Part shown: positions 23,229-36,308 of the stretch, piece by piece
Numbering within the stretch: position 1 is the stretch's first letter
Layout of the letters: each line of letters opens with the position of its first letter
Origin: Guyanagaster necrorhizus
Taxonomy: Eukaryota > Basidiomycota > Agaricomycetes > Agaricales > Physalacriaceae
Length of the DNA stretch: 64,000 nt
Direction: 5' to 3'
NCBI RefSeq assembly: GCF_019112545.1
Contig: NW_025064883.1
Span: forward strand, 2,158,684-2,222,683
The notes under the pieces: model-generated
Database searches by the model: none
What the model was told of the DNA's origin: nothing
What the model saw: only the letters and a program-made list of their open reading frames with translations
Position numbers and translations under genes: made by a program

Positions 23229-26200
23229 ATGCCTGCCATCAATCCATCAGACCCAAACTTTGATCGAGAGCTCTTTGAACTCCTATCTTCTATCATTAGA
23301 ACCCTCTTAGGCTTACTTGTGATTATTCAGCTGTGTTGGGGATGTCACTTGATTACTACCTGAGTCATTTGATATTACAATGAGTTTCAACACATTCAAC
23401 ACATACTTCATAATATAACCCCTGACCTCTCTCTATATGACATCCTCAAATTCTGATGAATGTCTCACCAGCTTCAGATCAGCCCCTTACCCAAAGTCAG
23501 GTCTAGCAGTGTGAATCAGGGGGACGTTCAAGAAGAAGAGAGATATTGATACTCTCTCTGACTAATTAGCAGAAACAGCAACTATCACCTCATAGGATTC
23601 AGAAATCCTTGACAATGAACTCTTATCTCTGACCACAAGGATGAAGACCTCCCAGAGAACTTTTTTCAGCAGTCTCCCTCCTCTGACCCTTCCAGAGCCT
23701 CTTGAATCTCTGGGATTGGTAACTGTGCCAGAGATTCCCTTAGTCCCACTCAGATGGCTGCAGGACTCTGCCACATGATATCTCAAAACCAGCCTGACAG
23801 CTTTGCCTCCTCAGTCCACCACTCAGTCAAGACCAGCAGTGGGCTGGAGCAGTCTCCCTTGGACTGGCTCAATAATGAGCATCAAATCTGAGAAAATAGA
23901 AACAAAATCATCTACTAGCTTTTCTCCATATGGGACCTCAACATCTCTTTCAACTACAACAAAGCTCTCCAGCAAGAAGAGCAAAGACAGTGAAGCCTCT
24001 CCCAGCTGTTCTGCAGCGAGCTTGAAAAGCATCTCATCCTCTAAGGCCAGACCAGAAGGGCCACTGAGCATGATTATCAGCATAAGGAGCAGCAGCAAAA
24101 CATTGAAAGAGAAAGACTAATGAGAGCTGATATATCCAATTAGTATGGGCTCCAACCAGAGGTCACATTAGTACTTGTATCTATTCATGCCAACTGCTCC
24201 CTCTCAACCCTGGTCTTCAGGGAGTCAAGCACAACTAATTCCAACCTCTGGATTCCTGAGCAGTGGGCAAATACAGAAGTCCTCACTGCCAATGAAGCCA
24301 AAACCAGAAACAGCAAAGCCCTCCCTCCTGATCGAGACTATGCCCTATGCCCTCCAACCTCATAATATCTCTCTTTCTAAAGAACCCCCAGCACAGATAC
24401 CACATTCAGAGATGATGAGTCCATTCTCAAACACTACAGGTTATGAGTCCCTGGCACTGCCCACATCCCTGCTCATGCTCTCTGAGGGTTCCTCAGGAGT
24501 CAGGTGGTCAGGCAGCTCCTCAATGACAGGTACAGAAGAAACATCCAGCTCTATCATGAACAAGTGGCAGTGATATGAGCAACAGAGAGAAACTGATATG
24601 ACTCCAATATCAGAAGTCAGCCAGCCACCACCTACCTCAACACCTCAGACTTTTCAGGCCCCATGGCTGGACCTAGTATCCAGCCAAAACAGTGGATCAA
24701 CAGCATGACTGCAAGAGGATGCAGAGAGTTTCTACAACCTGCCTGCTGTTTCTCTCCTTGAGGAAGAGGAGGACAATGAGAACAGAGAAGATGAAAAAAC
24801 TGAGAGTAGTGATCCCTCTTGAGCTGGTGGGAAACTCACTTATAGACTACAGGAGGATACCAATGAAAAAGAACTGGAAAGGATGATATAGGAGGCAAGG
24901 ATGTGGAGGTATCAGGAATTTTACCTGCAGGGGGTAAACTTTTTATGGTATGATGCTATCTGAGTAGCATTGCAGATTGGGCAATTATACCTTTACTCTA
25001 CACCTAACAAAAGAACAGAAATACTGAGGCATACAGCAACTGACTATACTGTGATATAATACAATAAGAAACACTCTGAAGATCCAATTCAAAGACCACT
25101 GATCTATCCAATGCTGGAAACTATATGACCCCTGCTGTGGTTACCCTCTGTCACCCCAAAGTGAGCCACATACATGGCCTCTTCCATCCAAAGTACCTTT
25201 TTATACTCCACCTTCTTATCCTGAACAATGGCAACTCACTTGACAAGATCCTGGCCTCAGCTGAGTCAACCGCTGACTTTGTACTGAAACTCTTGGACTG
25301 GCAAAGGGAGCTGAATTCTAGGAGGACAACTCCTGCCTGATAAAGCCAGTGATAGTGACACTGGAAAAGAACCTCTCAAGGATGATTCTGAGGCCATATG
25401 GTTGGGATTCACTGTTTGAGACAGAATCATAGTCTGAAAGGAGAAGCTTCCACAAAAGAGTCCAGTTGTGGACAATAATTCATTTCACTCATTCTCAGAG
25501 CCACCAGCTGAATGGCAATGACCTCCCTTCTCTGACTGGCTCAATCCAATGGGCACACTACCAAATAACACTGCAGTACTGCAATGCAGACCTGATCTAC
25601 TCTGGAAGCCCTGCCTCTTCAAGGGGGTGTCTGATAACATCAATCAATTTCTGGTGGATTGTGAACAGTACTTCAAAGTCTACATTGGATACCTCAGAAC
25701 CAATATGAACAAGGTCATTTTTGCTGCCTCCTATCTTGAGGAAAAAGCAAAAACATGGTGGATCTTAATCTCACCTAATTTTTGATCAACCATATGAGGA
25801 CACTACTGATACCTCTTATGGCCAGTCTTCAAGCAAATACTTCATGACAAATTCATTGACTCAGCAGTTCAGAAAGTCCATAAACAGAAGATCAAGGACT
25901 ATAAGATGGGAGATAAGGCAGCTATGGATTACTTCAATGAGCTGGAATGGCTCATAAAGCTTGCCAGCATCAGAGACAACATAGGAAATAAAGAAAGGAC
26001 AGTTGAGGCCCTCAAAAGAGGAATCCCCTCTTTGTATGTCATGATGATCTCTGCTATCAGCATCAAAGTCTTGATGCTGGTTGGCTATGATGAGTGGAAG
26101 GAGTGAATCATCAAGATGTACAAGAAGCAACAAAGGCAGAAAGTGGAATCATCAATGCTGCAAGACTATTTGAAGAAGTTGACCTCACCAACCCTGAACA

Positions 26201-26397
26201 AATTGATGGGGACAACTGCTGGAAAATCATCAGAATCCTCAATGGCCCCTGTTTATGGCATGCAGAAGACTGGAACTAGAGCTACCTATATGAGACAAGA
26301 GAAGCTGATGGACATTGACTGCATGAAGAAGGAAGAGAAGTGTTTCAACTATGGGCAGAAGAGGCATATGGCCAAAGACTGCCCAAGGAAGAAATAA
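23229..26397 (+). pseudogene. Gypsy H gag, broken
   Basis: ATG 23229 opens MPAINPSDPNFDRELFELLS, like Gypsy B, again with a hydrophobic LLGLLVIIQL stretch. A long stop-riddled region follows, conserved with B (for example ADISN.YGLQPEVTLVLVSI). The capsid core is at about 25600-26130 (NQFLVDCEQYFKVYIGYLRT; KVHKQKIKDYKMGDKAAM). The zinc knuckle near 26338-26380 reads CFNYGQKRHMAKDC, so its second cysteine has become tyrosine. At least a TGA and a TAG interrupt the core. Confidence 0.8.
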
Positions 26398-26984
26398 ACC
26401 AGAAAAGACATTCATGTCCAGATCACTGAGCTACAAAAGGAAGAAGAGGACCTTAGAATGGAATTCAAGGTTGAGAAGGTAAAAGATGAGGTTGGACAGT
26501 GAGCAATTCCACTGAGCTGGCCAAAAGACTTTATAGTATGCAACCCATAGTCACTAGTCAGACTAACAGTATCTCTGTAGTTACTCTTATATCACCTACA
26601 CATTTGAATATACTCCAAATTACTATCTCATACACTAAGAAATTACATAAAATAAAAACTCAAGTGCCTAAGAGCCAAACAGAAGCAGCAGACCTCACCA
26701 CATGGCTCAAACCATTCAACACCAAATGGATATAGAGGGCCATTAAAGATGTCAAAAATGAAGCTGCAGCAAAAGCTGTACTCTGAAATTGAATTCACAA
26801 AACCAGGGTAGAAGAAGTAGTTGATAAAACAATCAAAGGACTAAAGGATGCAGAGAGATGCTAAGCCTTAGAATGGCTTGATGAACTATGAGGACTATGA
26901 AAGTTCATTCATCAGTCCAAAACACCCAGATGAGACCTCCTTGTGAACATCCGAGTTGAGACTCTAACAAACTGTCAGACCATG

Positions 26985-29900
26985 CAGTAATCACCCTGAT
27001 TGACAGCAGTTGCACAGAGAGTTCAATCAATCGAACATTCATAGAAAGAAATCAACTCTCTACAAGGATTACAGCAGCCTCAATCTCTGTCTACAATGCC
27101 AATGGGACCAAAAATCAGGCTGGTTTGATTACTGAATTCATCAAACTCAGACTTACCATCAGCAATCACTCTAAAAGGATCGACCTTGTGATAACTGACT
27201 TAGAGGCCAAGGAAGTCTTCCTGAGATATGACTGGCTGATCAGACACAACCCACTGATCAACTGAAAGACCAGGAAAATAACCTTTGCCCACTGCAAATA
27301 CTAAAAACTCCTGTTTGAGCTATCAGATAAAAACTCAGAAGACTGATAGGATGAGAAAATGGAGGATGGAGAGACCATCCTCACTATTGATCTCTAGTGT
27401 GAGATCCACATTCACACTATCCACCATACCAATAATTTGGTGGCTAAGATCAATGAACAAAAGGAGGAGAGGACATTTGAGGAGATGGTCTCAGAGTGGG
27501 CTCAGGACTTTAAAGACTTATTCAAGAAGGAAAGCTTTGATGAACTTCTGGCACCCAAACCCTGGAATCACATGATTGAACTAATTCCAAATGCTAATGC
27601 CAATCTCAACTGCAAAACCTACTCACTCAGCAATAACAAACAGCAAGAGCTCAACAAATTTCTTGATAAGAATTTGTCCAGTGGATGGATTTGACCATCA
27701 AAGTCCCTCATAGCCTCACCATTCTTTTTCATTAAAAAGAAGAATGGGAAGCTTTGCCCCATACAGAACTATCACAAGCTGAACAAGATGATAATTAAAA
27801 ATCATTACTCACTACTGCTAATCTCTGAACTAATAGACAAGCTATGAGATGCATGATACTACATGAAGCTCAATGTATGATGGGGATATAACAATGTGCA
27901 AATCAAAGAAGGAGATGAATGAAAGACAGTCTTCTAAATCAACCAGGGGCTTTTCAAACCAATGGTGATGTTCTTTGGACTCACCAACTCTCTGGCAATG
28001 TTCCAGTGGATGATGAACAACATTTTCAAGGATCTCATCACCACTGGAAAGGTCACTATATATCTCAACAACATTCTAATCATGTCAAAAACAAAGGAGG
28101 AGCATAGGAGGTTGGTATAACAAGTACTAACCTTGATGAGGAAATACAAGCTTTTTCTCAAAGTGGAGAAATGCGAGTTTGAGGTACCAGAAACTGAGTA
28201 CCTTAGAGTCATCATTAGTGAGGGGAGCATATGCATGAATCCCATTGAAGTCACAGATGTCACCAAGTGGCCCATCCTCACTAAGAAGAAGGAGCTTCAA
28301 TCCTTCTTAGAGTTCATCAATTTCTACTGATGATTTATCCAGAACTACAGCAAGATGGTCCATTCAATGATGCAGCTTACTGAAAACACTCCATAGATCT
28401 GGAGACTCTCCCAGGAAACTGCTTTCAATGACTTCAAAAGGCAGTTGGCTAAAGATATTGTCCTCACCATTCCAACTCAAGAAGGAAAGTTCTGGATGAA
28501 GGTGGACTCCAGTGAGAGAGCAATTGGAGCAGTTCTGTCTCAGAAACAGAATAGCAAATGGTGACTGATGGCCTTTCTCTCAAAGACACTCTCCATCACA
28601 GAATGAAATTATAAAATATATGATAAGAAGCTACTTGCAATCATGCTTGCTCTGGAAAAATAGTGACACTATCTAATTGGCACTATCAAAGTGTTTGAAA
28701 TCTAGACAGACCATCAAAATCTCTAATATTTCCAGCAACCACAAAAGCTAAATTGATGACAAGCCCAGTGGGTAACTAAACTCAGTCAATATCAATATAC
28801 TCTCCACTATAAAGCCAGAACAGCAAACAAGAAGGCTGACCTTCTTAGTCAGCAAGCAGATCATAACCAGAGTGAGCAGAACAATAAAGGAGTGACACTC
28901 CTTCAACCTCACCACTTTCAGGCCATGATCATGCCTATAGAGGAAGAGATTCATGAATGCATCAAAAGTGCCATCTGAGACAGTCACAAGTGAGATCAAC
29001 AAGTGGCACCATCACTAAATCATGAACAAGAGATGATGAAGGAAGAAGGAATGATCTGGTATGACAGATAGATCTATATTTCCCAGGATTGTGCCCTGCA
29101 AGGAGAGATCATTGTGACTTATCATGATCATGCAACCACTGGCCATCTGGGAATTGCAAAAACTAAGGAACTCATTCTATGGAAATACTGGTGGCCAAAG
29201 ATGGGGTATGATATCATGCAGTATATCAAAGCCTGCAAAGTCTGTTAAAGAGGAAAATCATCAACACAACCCCATCCTGCACCTCTACACCTGAATGAGG
29301 TGCCATTGACCCCATGAATGCATATCTCAGTGGATATGATCATCAGGCTCTCAGACTGCAATAGTTATAATGCTATTCTCATCATTGTTGATCAATTCTC
29401 AAAAGCAATCATTCTGATCACCTGTTCTATGGAACTGACTTTAGAGAGCTGAGCCAAAATCCTATATAATGAAGTCTATGCCAAGTACAGAATGCCCCAA
29501 GTGGTGATCTCAGATTATAGACTGCAATTTATTTCAAAGTTCCTCAATGACTTATACCACTTTCTGAATATTAAATGAAATGCTTCAACAGCATATCACC
29601 CCCAGATGGATGGACAGACTGAACATGCCAATCAAGAGATCAAGAAATACCTCCATCTGTTCATCAACTACTGACAAGATGATTGGGTGGAATGGCTAGC
29701 TCTTGCTGCATTCCAACATAACAACCGAGTTCACTCAGCAACAGGCAAAACTCCATTTTTCATCAATCACAGATGACACTTCAACATCAGCCACACAGAA
29801 AGACACCATACCTTGACCCTCACATCCTTGGATTTCACTGCTGAAATGTCTAAAATCCACACCGAAACTCAACTGACCTTAGAAAAAACTATAAAATTAA

Positions 29901-30392
29901 TGAAAATGCAATATAACAAACACCATTAATCCACACAAACATATACAGCTAATGACAAAGTCTGGCTGGATATGATACATCTCCACCTTCCACATCCCAA
30001 AAAGAAACTCAGTGACAAGTGCACTGGGCCCTTCACAATCCTTAAAAAGATCAGAGAATCTACATACAAGCTGAAATTGCCCACAATCTGGAAAATACAT
30101 GATGTATTTAATGAAATGCTCCTGACATCATACATCACACCTGCATTTCCCAACCAAGAATGACCACCACCTCCACCACCAGACCTCATTGATGATGAGG
30201 AACACTATGAAGTTGACCAAATCCTGAACTATTGACTATGCAAAATCTGGGCAAAAGGAGGCAGCACAACAACAACAGTTGACTATCTCATCAGCTGGAA
30301 GGGATACAGATCAGAATCCAGCCAGTGGGTAAATGAAAAGCTAATGAATGTAGAAGAGGCCATACACAATTATGCACTATTCCTAAATTAAG
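26985..30392 (+). pseudogene. Gypsy H pol: protease to chromodomain, broken
   Basis: In order: the protease region at about 26990-27260 (LIDSSCTESSINRTFI, D-S-G changed to D-S-S); RT at about 27560-28330 with MVMFFGLTNSLAMFQ and YLNNILIMS (YLDD degraded); RNase H at about 28400-28860; integrase at about 29090-29760 (VDMIIRLSDCNSYNAILIIV; SDYRLQFISKFLNDL; GQTEHANQEIKKYLH); and the chromodomain at about 30195-30390 (VDYLISWKGYRSESSQWV). Stops and lost catalytic residues make it non-functional. Confidence 0.85.
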
Positions 30393-30424
30393 CCATCAGG
30401 ATGATGGTCTTAAGAAGAGGGTAA

Positions 30425-30882
30425 TGTTATGATTTTTCCATCTCTTCTTTGCTCAACCCCTATTTATGCTTAGTCAGGGTGCTAAGACGAGCACTTAAGG
30501 CCATGAGACAAAGCTTGGTCATTACAACTAGGCCAAGTTTGCTATTATCTTTTGATGCAACAGCATTGCTTAATGACACACAATCATTCTTTTATGTATA
30601 ATAGCAACACTCTAGAACAATGGGGATGAAGGACTCAGAAATGCACAATAAGTAGTCATATTATTAGCTGACTATGTACAGTATTTAAGACTGCTTGCTC
30701 TTGCTGAGAAACCCCAGCTTCAAGCTAAAGTTTATTCATCTCATTCTACTCTTGAGCCAACTCCTCTAGGCCTTGTGACACACTGAATAGAATATGCCTC
30801 AGTGAATTCAGTCGATCACCTGAAGTGTGAGGTGACATCTGTCTATCATGTGTATCTGTTCATATAATGCTTGAGTCTAACA
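30425..30882 (+). repeat. Gypsy H 3' LTR
   Basis: 458 bp, preceded by TAAGAAGAGGGTAA and followed by the TSD copy TTGGT. It matches 22717-23170 with scattered transitions and small indels. Confidence 0.9.
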
Positions 30883-30887
30883 TTGGT

Positions 30888-32020
30888 GTTCCTCTTTAGT
30901 TTTAGACATGATGAGAATATCATCTAAATAGATGGTTATCTTTTCAGTGGTGATGAGATCCTTGAATATATTGTTTATCATCCATTAGAAGGTCATGAGC
31001 AAATTAGTGAGACCAAAGAACATAACTGTAGACTCAAACAGCCCTCAATTAGTGTGGAAGACAGCCTTGAGATTGTCATCTTCTTTGATGTGCACATTGT
31101 TATAGCCTCAGTGAACATTCAATTTGGTGTAGTATTGGGTGCCATAGAGCTTGTCCATTAGTTCAAAGATCAGTGAAAGTGGATAATGATTTTTGATCAT
31201 CATCTTATTAAGCTTCTGATAATCTTAGACTGGTTGGAGTTTGCTGTCCTTCTTCTTGATGAAAAAGAAGAGTGAGGCCATCAGAGACTTTGATGGCTGA
31301 ATTCATCCACTGGAGAGGTTTTCCTCCAGGAACTGATCAAGCTCTTGCTGTTTGTTGTTGCTAAGTGAATATATCTTGCAATCCAGATTAGCATTGGCAT
31401 TTGGGATCAGCTTGATCCTATGATCTCAAGGCTTTAGGTCTGGTAGTTTATCAAAACTTTCCTTATTGAACAGATCCTGATAGTTCTGTGCCCACTCAGA
31501 CATCATTTCCTCAAATGTCTTGCTTTCTTTTTTCACATTAGCCTTCACTGCTAGATCATTGGCATAATGTATAGCACAAATATAGATGGCTTTCTGCAAG
31601 TCAATGGTGAGGATTGTTTCACTGTCCTCTATTTTCTCATTCTATTAATCCTCCAAATCCTTGTTGGAGAGTTTGAATGGGATTTTTTGGCATCAGTATC
31701 TTGCAAATATGATCCAACTGGTTTTCCAGTTGATGAGCAGATTATAATGAATCAACCAGTCATGGCCAAGAAAAATTTCCTTGATCCTTAGATTAGTCAC
31801 TACCAAGTCAATTCTCTTGAAATGATCATCAATCATGAGCCTAAGCTTGACAAATTTAGTAATTGAACCAGCTTGATTCTTAGTTCTATTCACATTGTAG
31901 ACCAGAATTGAAGCTATGGTGGCTCAGATAGGGAGGTTGTGCTTGATGATGAAAGCACAATTAATTGAACTGTCTGTGCACCCACTGTCAATCAGTGTGG
32001 TGACCACATAGGTGCTTCAA
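30888..32020 (-). pseudogene. Gypsy D pol start: protease and RT N-terminal part, broken
   Basis: On the minus strand the RT catalytic region reads ITIYLDDILI (about 30960-30925) with an intact YLDD. Upstream lie the RT fingers (KNKQQELDQF-type segment near 31370) and, at about 32000-31700, the protease flank ending NRTKNQAGSITKFVKLRL...DWLIHYN. Several stops interrupt it. Confidence 0.78.
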
Positions 32021-32479
32021 GATGTGAGTGTCTCGATTTGGGCTTTAGCCAAGAGATCTCAGCCTGGGGTTTTGAATCATCAGATAAACTTTCACAGTCC
32101 TCAAAGTTCATTGAGCCATTCCAGAGCTCAACATTGTTCAGCTTTCTTCATCCCTTCTATCATCTTATTGATCACTTCTTCAGCTCATGTCTTATGGACT
32201 CAGTTCTTAAATATGGCCTTTGCCATGGCTTCATCCTTCATGTCCCTGATAGCTCACTAAGTCTATTCAGTATTGAATGGCTTTAACCAGCCAGTGGGGC
32301 TTGCTGCCTCTGTTCAGCCTGTAGGTGGTTGAGTCTGTTCCTTAGGTGATTCTTATGTTGGAGTGATAATATTGGATATATTTGAATCCATGCATAATTT
32401 AGACATAAGTGGTACTACAGAGATAGAATCAGTCCATCCAGCATCTGTTTGTGACACACCACTCTTTGTTCTGGCTGAG

Positions 32480-35400
32480 TCAGTGGAATTGCTCACTGCT
32501 TGGCCTGGCTTTTTACCTCCTCAATCTTTGTCTCTGGTTTAAGGTCTTCTTCTTCTTTCTGCAACTTGGCAATCAGTGCCCATAAGTCTTTTCAGATGCA
32601 CTTGTTCTTCTTCTGCAGGCAGTCCCATGCCATGTGGCCCTTTTGGCTATAGTTGAAGCATTTACCCTCTTTTTTGAGCTGATTCACATCTATTAGCTTA
32701 TCCATTCTGATAAATGTCATGCTCATACTAGTTTTCTTCTTGCTGTAGGAGGAAGTTGAGATTAAGCCATCAGGCTTGGCAGACATGGTCATGCTGGAGG
32801 TGGACTTCATGCCCTGTCCTTATTGCTTCTGTCCTGAGGAGGACAGAGTTGTCGATTCTGCCTTCTGCTGCTGCCTCTCTCTGTATATAGTGATGATGCA
32901 GGTCTTCCACTCATTGTATTCCTTTGGGATACTATGCCTGATGTCTGAGATTATCTTCAGATAAGAGAGTGGCACTCTCATCTTCATCTACTCAACTATG
33001 CATCTCATATCAGTGATGTTGTCTTGGACTCCAGCAAGCTTGCTGAGCCATTCTAACTCATTAAAATACTTGGTAGCTAGCTTGTTGGCCATCTTATACT
33101 CTTTCATCTTCTGTTTGTGGACTTCTTGGACTATGAGATCAGTGAATTTGTCAATCACTATCTGTTTGAATACTAGTCATGAGGAGTACTGATGGTGTTG
33201 CCTTGTGGTTGACCAGAATGTGAGGGTGAGAAGCACCTATCATGTCTTCACCTTGTCTTCAAGGTAGATGGTGGCAAACCCAATCTTGTATATGTCAAGC
33301 ATGAAGAAAGGTGCATATACTTGGAAGTACTGATTGCAGTCAATGAGAAAGCAATCAATGTCATCAAAGGCCTTCTTGAATGGGTGAGGCTTCTATAGGA
33401 GATCCAGTTAGCAGTTAATAACTGCTGCATTGGCCACCAAGGCAGTCATTGGGTTCAGGATCCTGCTGAAGGGCAGAATGTTTCAGATTGTCAGAGATCC
33501 TGAGAATGAATAGAGAGAGCTGTCATCAGCAATAAGACTCCTCAGTGGCTGTGTCTTCTTGCATATGATATGCCCATTCTCAATAATGAATCTGAGTTCT
33601 ACTGCCTCAGAGTCATCTTCTTCCACTCCTTCAGAAGCCTTTTCACTTCCTTCAGCTTCATCAGATAGAGGTTGTCTGGCAAAGGGTCAGTGTTGTAGCT
33701 GAGCCCAGAGGTTCTGGTATAGATTCTTCAGCCTAGGTCAGCTTTGGATGAACCAAGATGCCATGCTGCAGACAGCTAAGGTGGCAAACACATATCACAA
33801 TGAGATGCTTCAGATTGAAGGTGCTGTATAAATAGCATGACTAGATGTGACACTTAGCATCCATGGCATTGATCCAACATCATAGCTGGACTTGTATGCC
33901 AGTAGCAGCACTAGTTGGTGTTCTAAATATTTTTTATTATAAATAAAAATAGCTTATTCAGTGGCCATATATTAAAGAATTTCTGCATGCTTGACTCTGT
34001 CAGTGGTGGAGTATCTTTATCTCATGGGTGACACCAACCAGATGTTATCCATTCATAATGTGGCTGTTACATCCTGATACAGCTGTAAAAAGTCCTCCTG
34101 GCACTCCTCCTGTGTCCTCCTTGCTAGTTTTTCCTCCATTGAATGCTGTAAAAACATACTTTTCTACTCAGTGAAGGGATCCTCTTCCCTCAGCTTGCTG
34201 TTCTCTCCCTCATCATCTGTCTTGCTCTCATTCTCCTTAAAGAGAGAACTGTTGCACAGACTATAGATGTCTGGATTGGCTTGACTGCTGCTGCTGCTGC
34301 TGAGTACTGGATCCAGCATTATTAGATCTGGGATGAGGAGGAGACTGCCTTCCTTGCTGCTACTCCTTGGCATCATTTCTCATTGCTTCTGCTACCACTG
34401 CTCTGCAATATCAGCAAAAGTTTCAGTAGAAGCAGAATCAGAGGAAGAGAGATATGATACATCCATCCAGGACTCACTTGAGATCTTCAGTAGGGTCAAT
34501 ATGCTCAGTATCACCCCTGAGATCTCCTCCCTGATTTTATAGGTCTCCATCTCAACTCAGAATATCATCAGTGTCAGCAATTGAGTTAGTCCTATAAGAT
34601 AATAGGTGGTTGTCATCAAGATTGAGCAATGCTCATTGGTGGATGTCATCTGCATGGATGATGCCCTCAGAGGTTTCTGCCCATGGATCATACTTAGAAT
34701 CAGTAGGAGTGCTAGGTTTCTGGAACAGAGTGTCAGGAATGCTGTTTGTGGTAGTAGTGACAAGAGTGTCAGTTTCAGGGCTCCTAGAGCCCCTTCTCCA
34801 ATCTGTTCTATCTCATGCTCAGAGGTAGCATCTGAAGAGGGCATCCTCCTGAGCAGCCTTATACTTGATATGTGCCTGCTCCTGAAGGTACTCAGTGAGA
34901 GAATCAGTATATTAAACTTCATCCTCTGGAGAGAGGACTAGGTCAACTGGATCAGTTGGTTATGATATGTCTGGTGGTGTTCATATGCAGCCAGCTCTGT
35001 GAGCTGTATAGTGCTCCATCCAGTCTGCCTCTCTGGCAGCCTCTTTCCAGTATCTTTCTTCTGCTTCATTGTCATAAGCAAAGTATAGGTTATCAGTTCT
35101 GATGACCTCTGTTTTTTCTTTCTCACTGTCAGTACTCTGGTTTCTGACATATAACTCTACAGAAAAGCTTTCTCCACTTCCTGTTGGAGTGGCATATAAG
35201 GACTCATGTCCATTGTCAGAGAAGGTGCTTCTGTCCCTTGGAGCCACCCAAATGGCATCAAGAGAGTCTCTAGTATGGCATCTAATGCCAGGCTCAAAGA
35301 TGGTGGTCAGAGTTGTCCTTATCATAGAGATGTGGCTGGGGACAGTTGTATGCTTAACATATGGGATTAGCATGTTGGGTCTTAGTCTTCAAAACCTTGT

Positions 35401-35823
35401 AGCCTATGGGTTGCTATCATCTTGGACAATTGCCATCAGAGATTAGAGCAAGTATTAGTGCTGCTCTTCTTCTTTTCCAGAATGCTGCAAAGGTATGTCT
35501 CCAGGGTTGGTTTCAGATACAGTTCCTTCTGTAGACTAAAAGGACTGTCAGGCAGAAGAAGAGATGTTGTGGAGGGGGAAGTTGAAGGTGACATTGCATA
35601 AGATTTGGCAGATGTGTTGGAATTCTTGATAATGATGGATTGCCTAGGCTGTTATTGATTAGTGTCCATGGCACAGCTGTATGATCACCAATAAGCCTAA
35701 TAATATTCTGATGATAGAAGCAAGGAGTTCAAAAAACTCATGGGTAAAGTTCAGATCTGATGGGTTGAGTGCAAGGGGCATTTGGTTTCTCAGTATAATT
35801 AGGCTTGAGAAAGGGAAGCTAGA
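32480..35823 (-). pseudogene. Gypsy D gag with zinc knuckle, broken
   Basis: On the minus strand, the zinc-knuckle region near 32700-32610 (CFNYSQKGHMAWDC, second Cys lost), the capsid core at about 33450-32850 and a long acidic, Ser-rich N-terminal extension up to about 35800. The extension includes MLIPYVKHTTVPSHISMI and DNGHESLYATPTGSGESFSV at 35373-34981. The order and character match Gypsy B, C and H. Multiple stops and frame breaks are present. Confidence 0.72.
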
Positions 35824-35836
35824 AGCTTCAAGCTAA
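35824..35836 (-). other. Gypsy D primer binding site (self-priming type)
   Basis: On the minus strand this reads TTAGCTTGAAGCT and starts one base inside the 5' LTR. It is a perfect 13-nt complement of the block at 35992-36004 in the same LTR, as in Gypsy B. Confidence 0.7.
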
Positions 35837-35837
35837 T

Positions 35838-36308
35838 TGTTAAGCCCAAATGACACATGACCTAAACACATGATAAACTGACACTGCCTCACACTTTGGG
35901 CAATGATGTCAGAGTTCACTTGATGTGTTATATGGCTCTGTATTGCAAGGCCTTTAAATTGGCTTGAGATAAGATAATGAAGAATAAAACTTTAGCTTGA
36001 AGCTGGAGATACTACAGTAAGAGCTATGCTGCTTATATACTGGTTGTCATCCATTCTATAGATATAACTACCTAATTGTGTGTCCTGACATTATAGAGCA
36101 TTTTGTCTAGTATTGTTAAGCTACCTACAAAAGGGTATTGTCTGTTTCAAGCAGTTACTATCATGTTGAAGGACAATGACCAACTGGGCATTGTTGTGAT
36201 GACTAAGCTCTGATCTCATGGTCCTAAGCACTGGTTAGACACTCTGACTAAGCAAAGATAGAAGTTAATCTCTTGAATAAAAGATGAAAATGAGGAAAAA
36301 TCATAATA
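35838..36308 (-). repeat. Gypsy D 5' LTR
   Basis: 471 bp, the same length as 14791-15261. It differs from it mainly by transitions and is flanked outside by the TSD GAAAT. Confidence 0.9.

Larger units (their letters stand above)
22717..30882 (+). mobile_element. Gypsy H: full-length decayed chromodomain Gypsy
   Basis: The 8,166-bp element has LTRs 22717-23170 and 30425-30882 (TGTTACGATTTTTCC or TGTTATGATTTTTCC to GTCTAACA). Flanking TSDs are TTAGT (22712-22716) and TTGGT (30883-30887), one transition apart. The internal order is as in Gypsy B: primer site, long gag, zinc knuckle, protease, RT, RNase H, integrase, chromodomain, purine tract. It is a close relative of B but has a distinct LTR. 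It is inserted in the RT of Gypsy D in opposite orientation. Confidence 0.92.
14791..36308 (-). mobile_element. Gypsy D: full-length minus-strand Gypsy, itself interrupted by Copia G and Gypsy H
   Basis: Two 471-bp LTRs (14791-15261 and 35838-36308) start TGTTAAGCCC and end CATAATA (once CATAACA) on the plus strand. The TSD is GAAAT on both outer sides (14786-14790 and 36309-36313). Without the two inner insertions the element is about 8.3 kb. It reads on the minus strand: gag from about 35800 down to 32500, protease near 32000-31700, RT split by Gypsy H, RNase H, integrase split from its tail by Copia G, then the chromodomain and purine tract beside 15262. It is of the same family group as B, C and H. 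Confidence 0.9.
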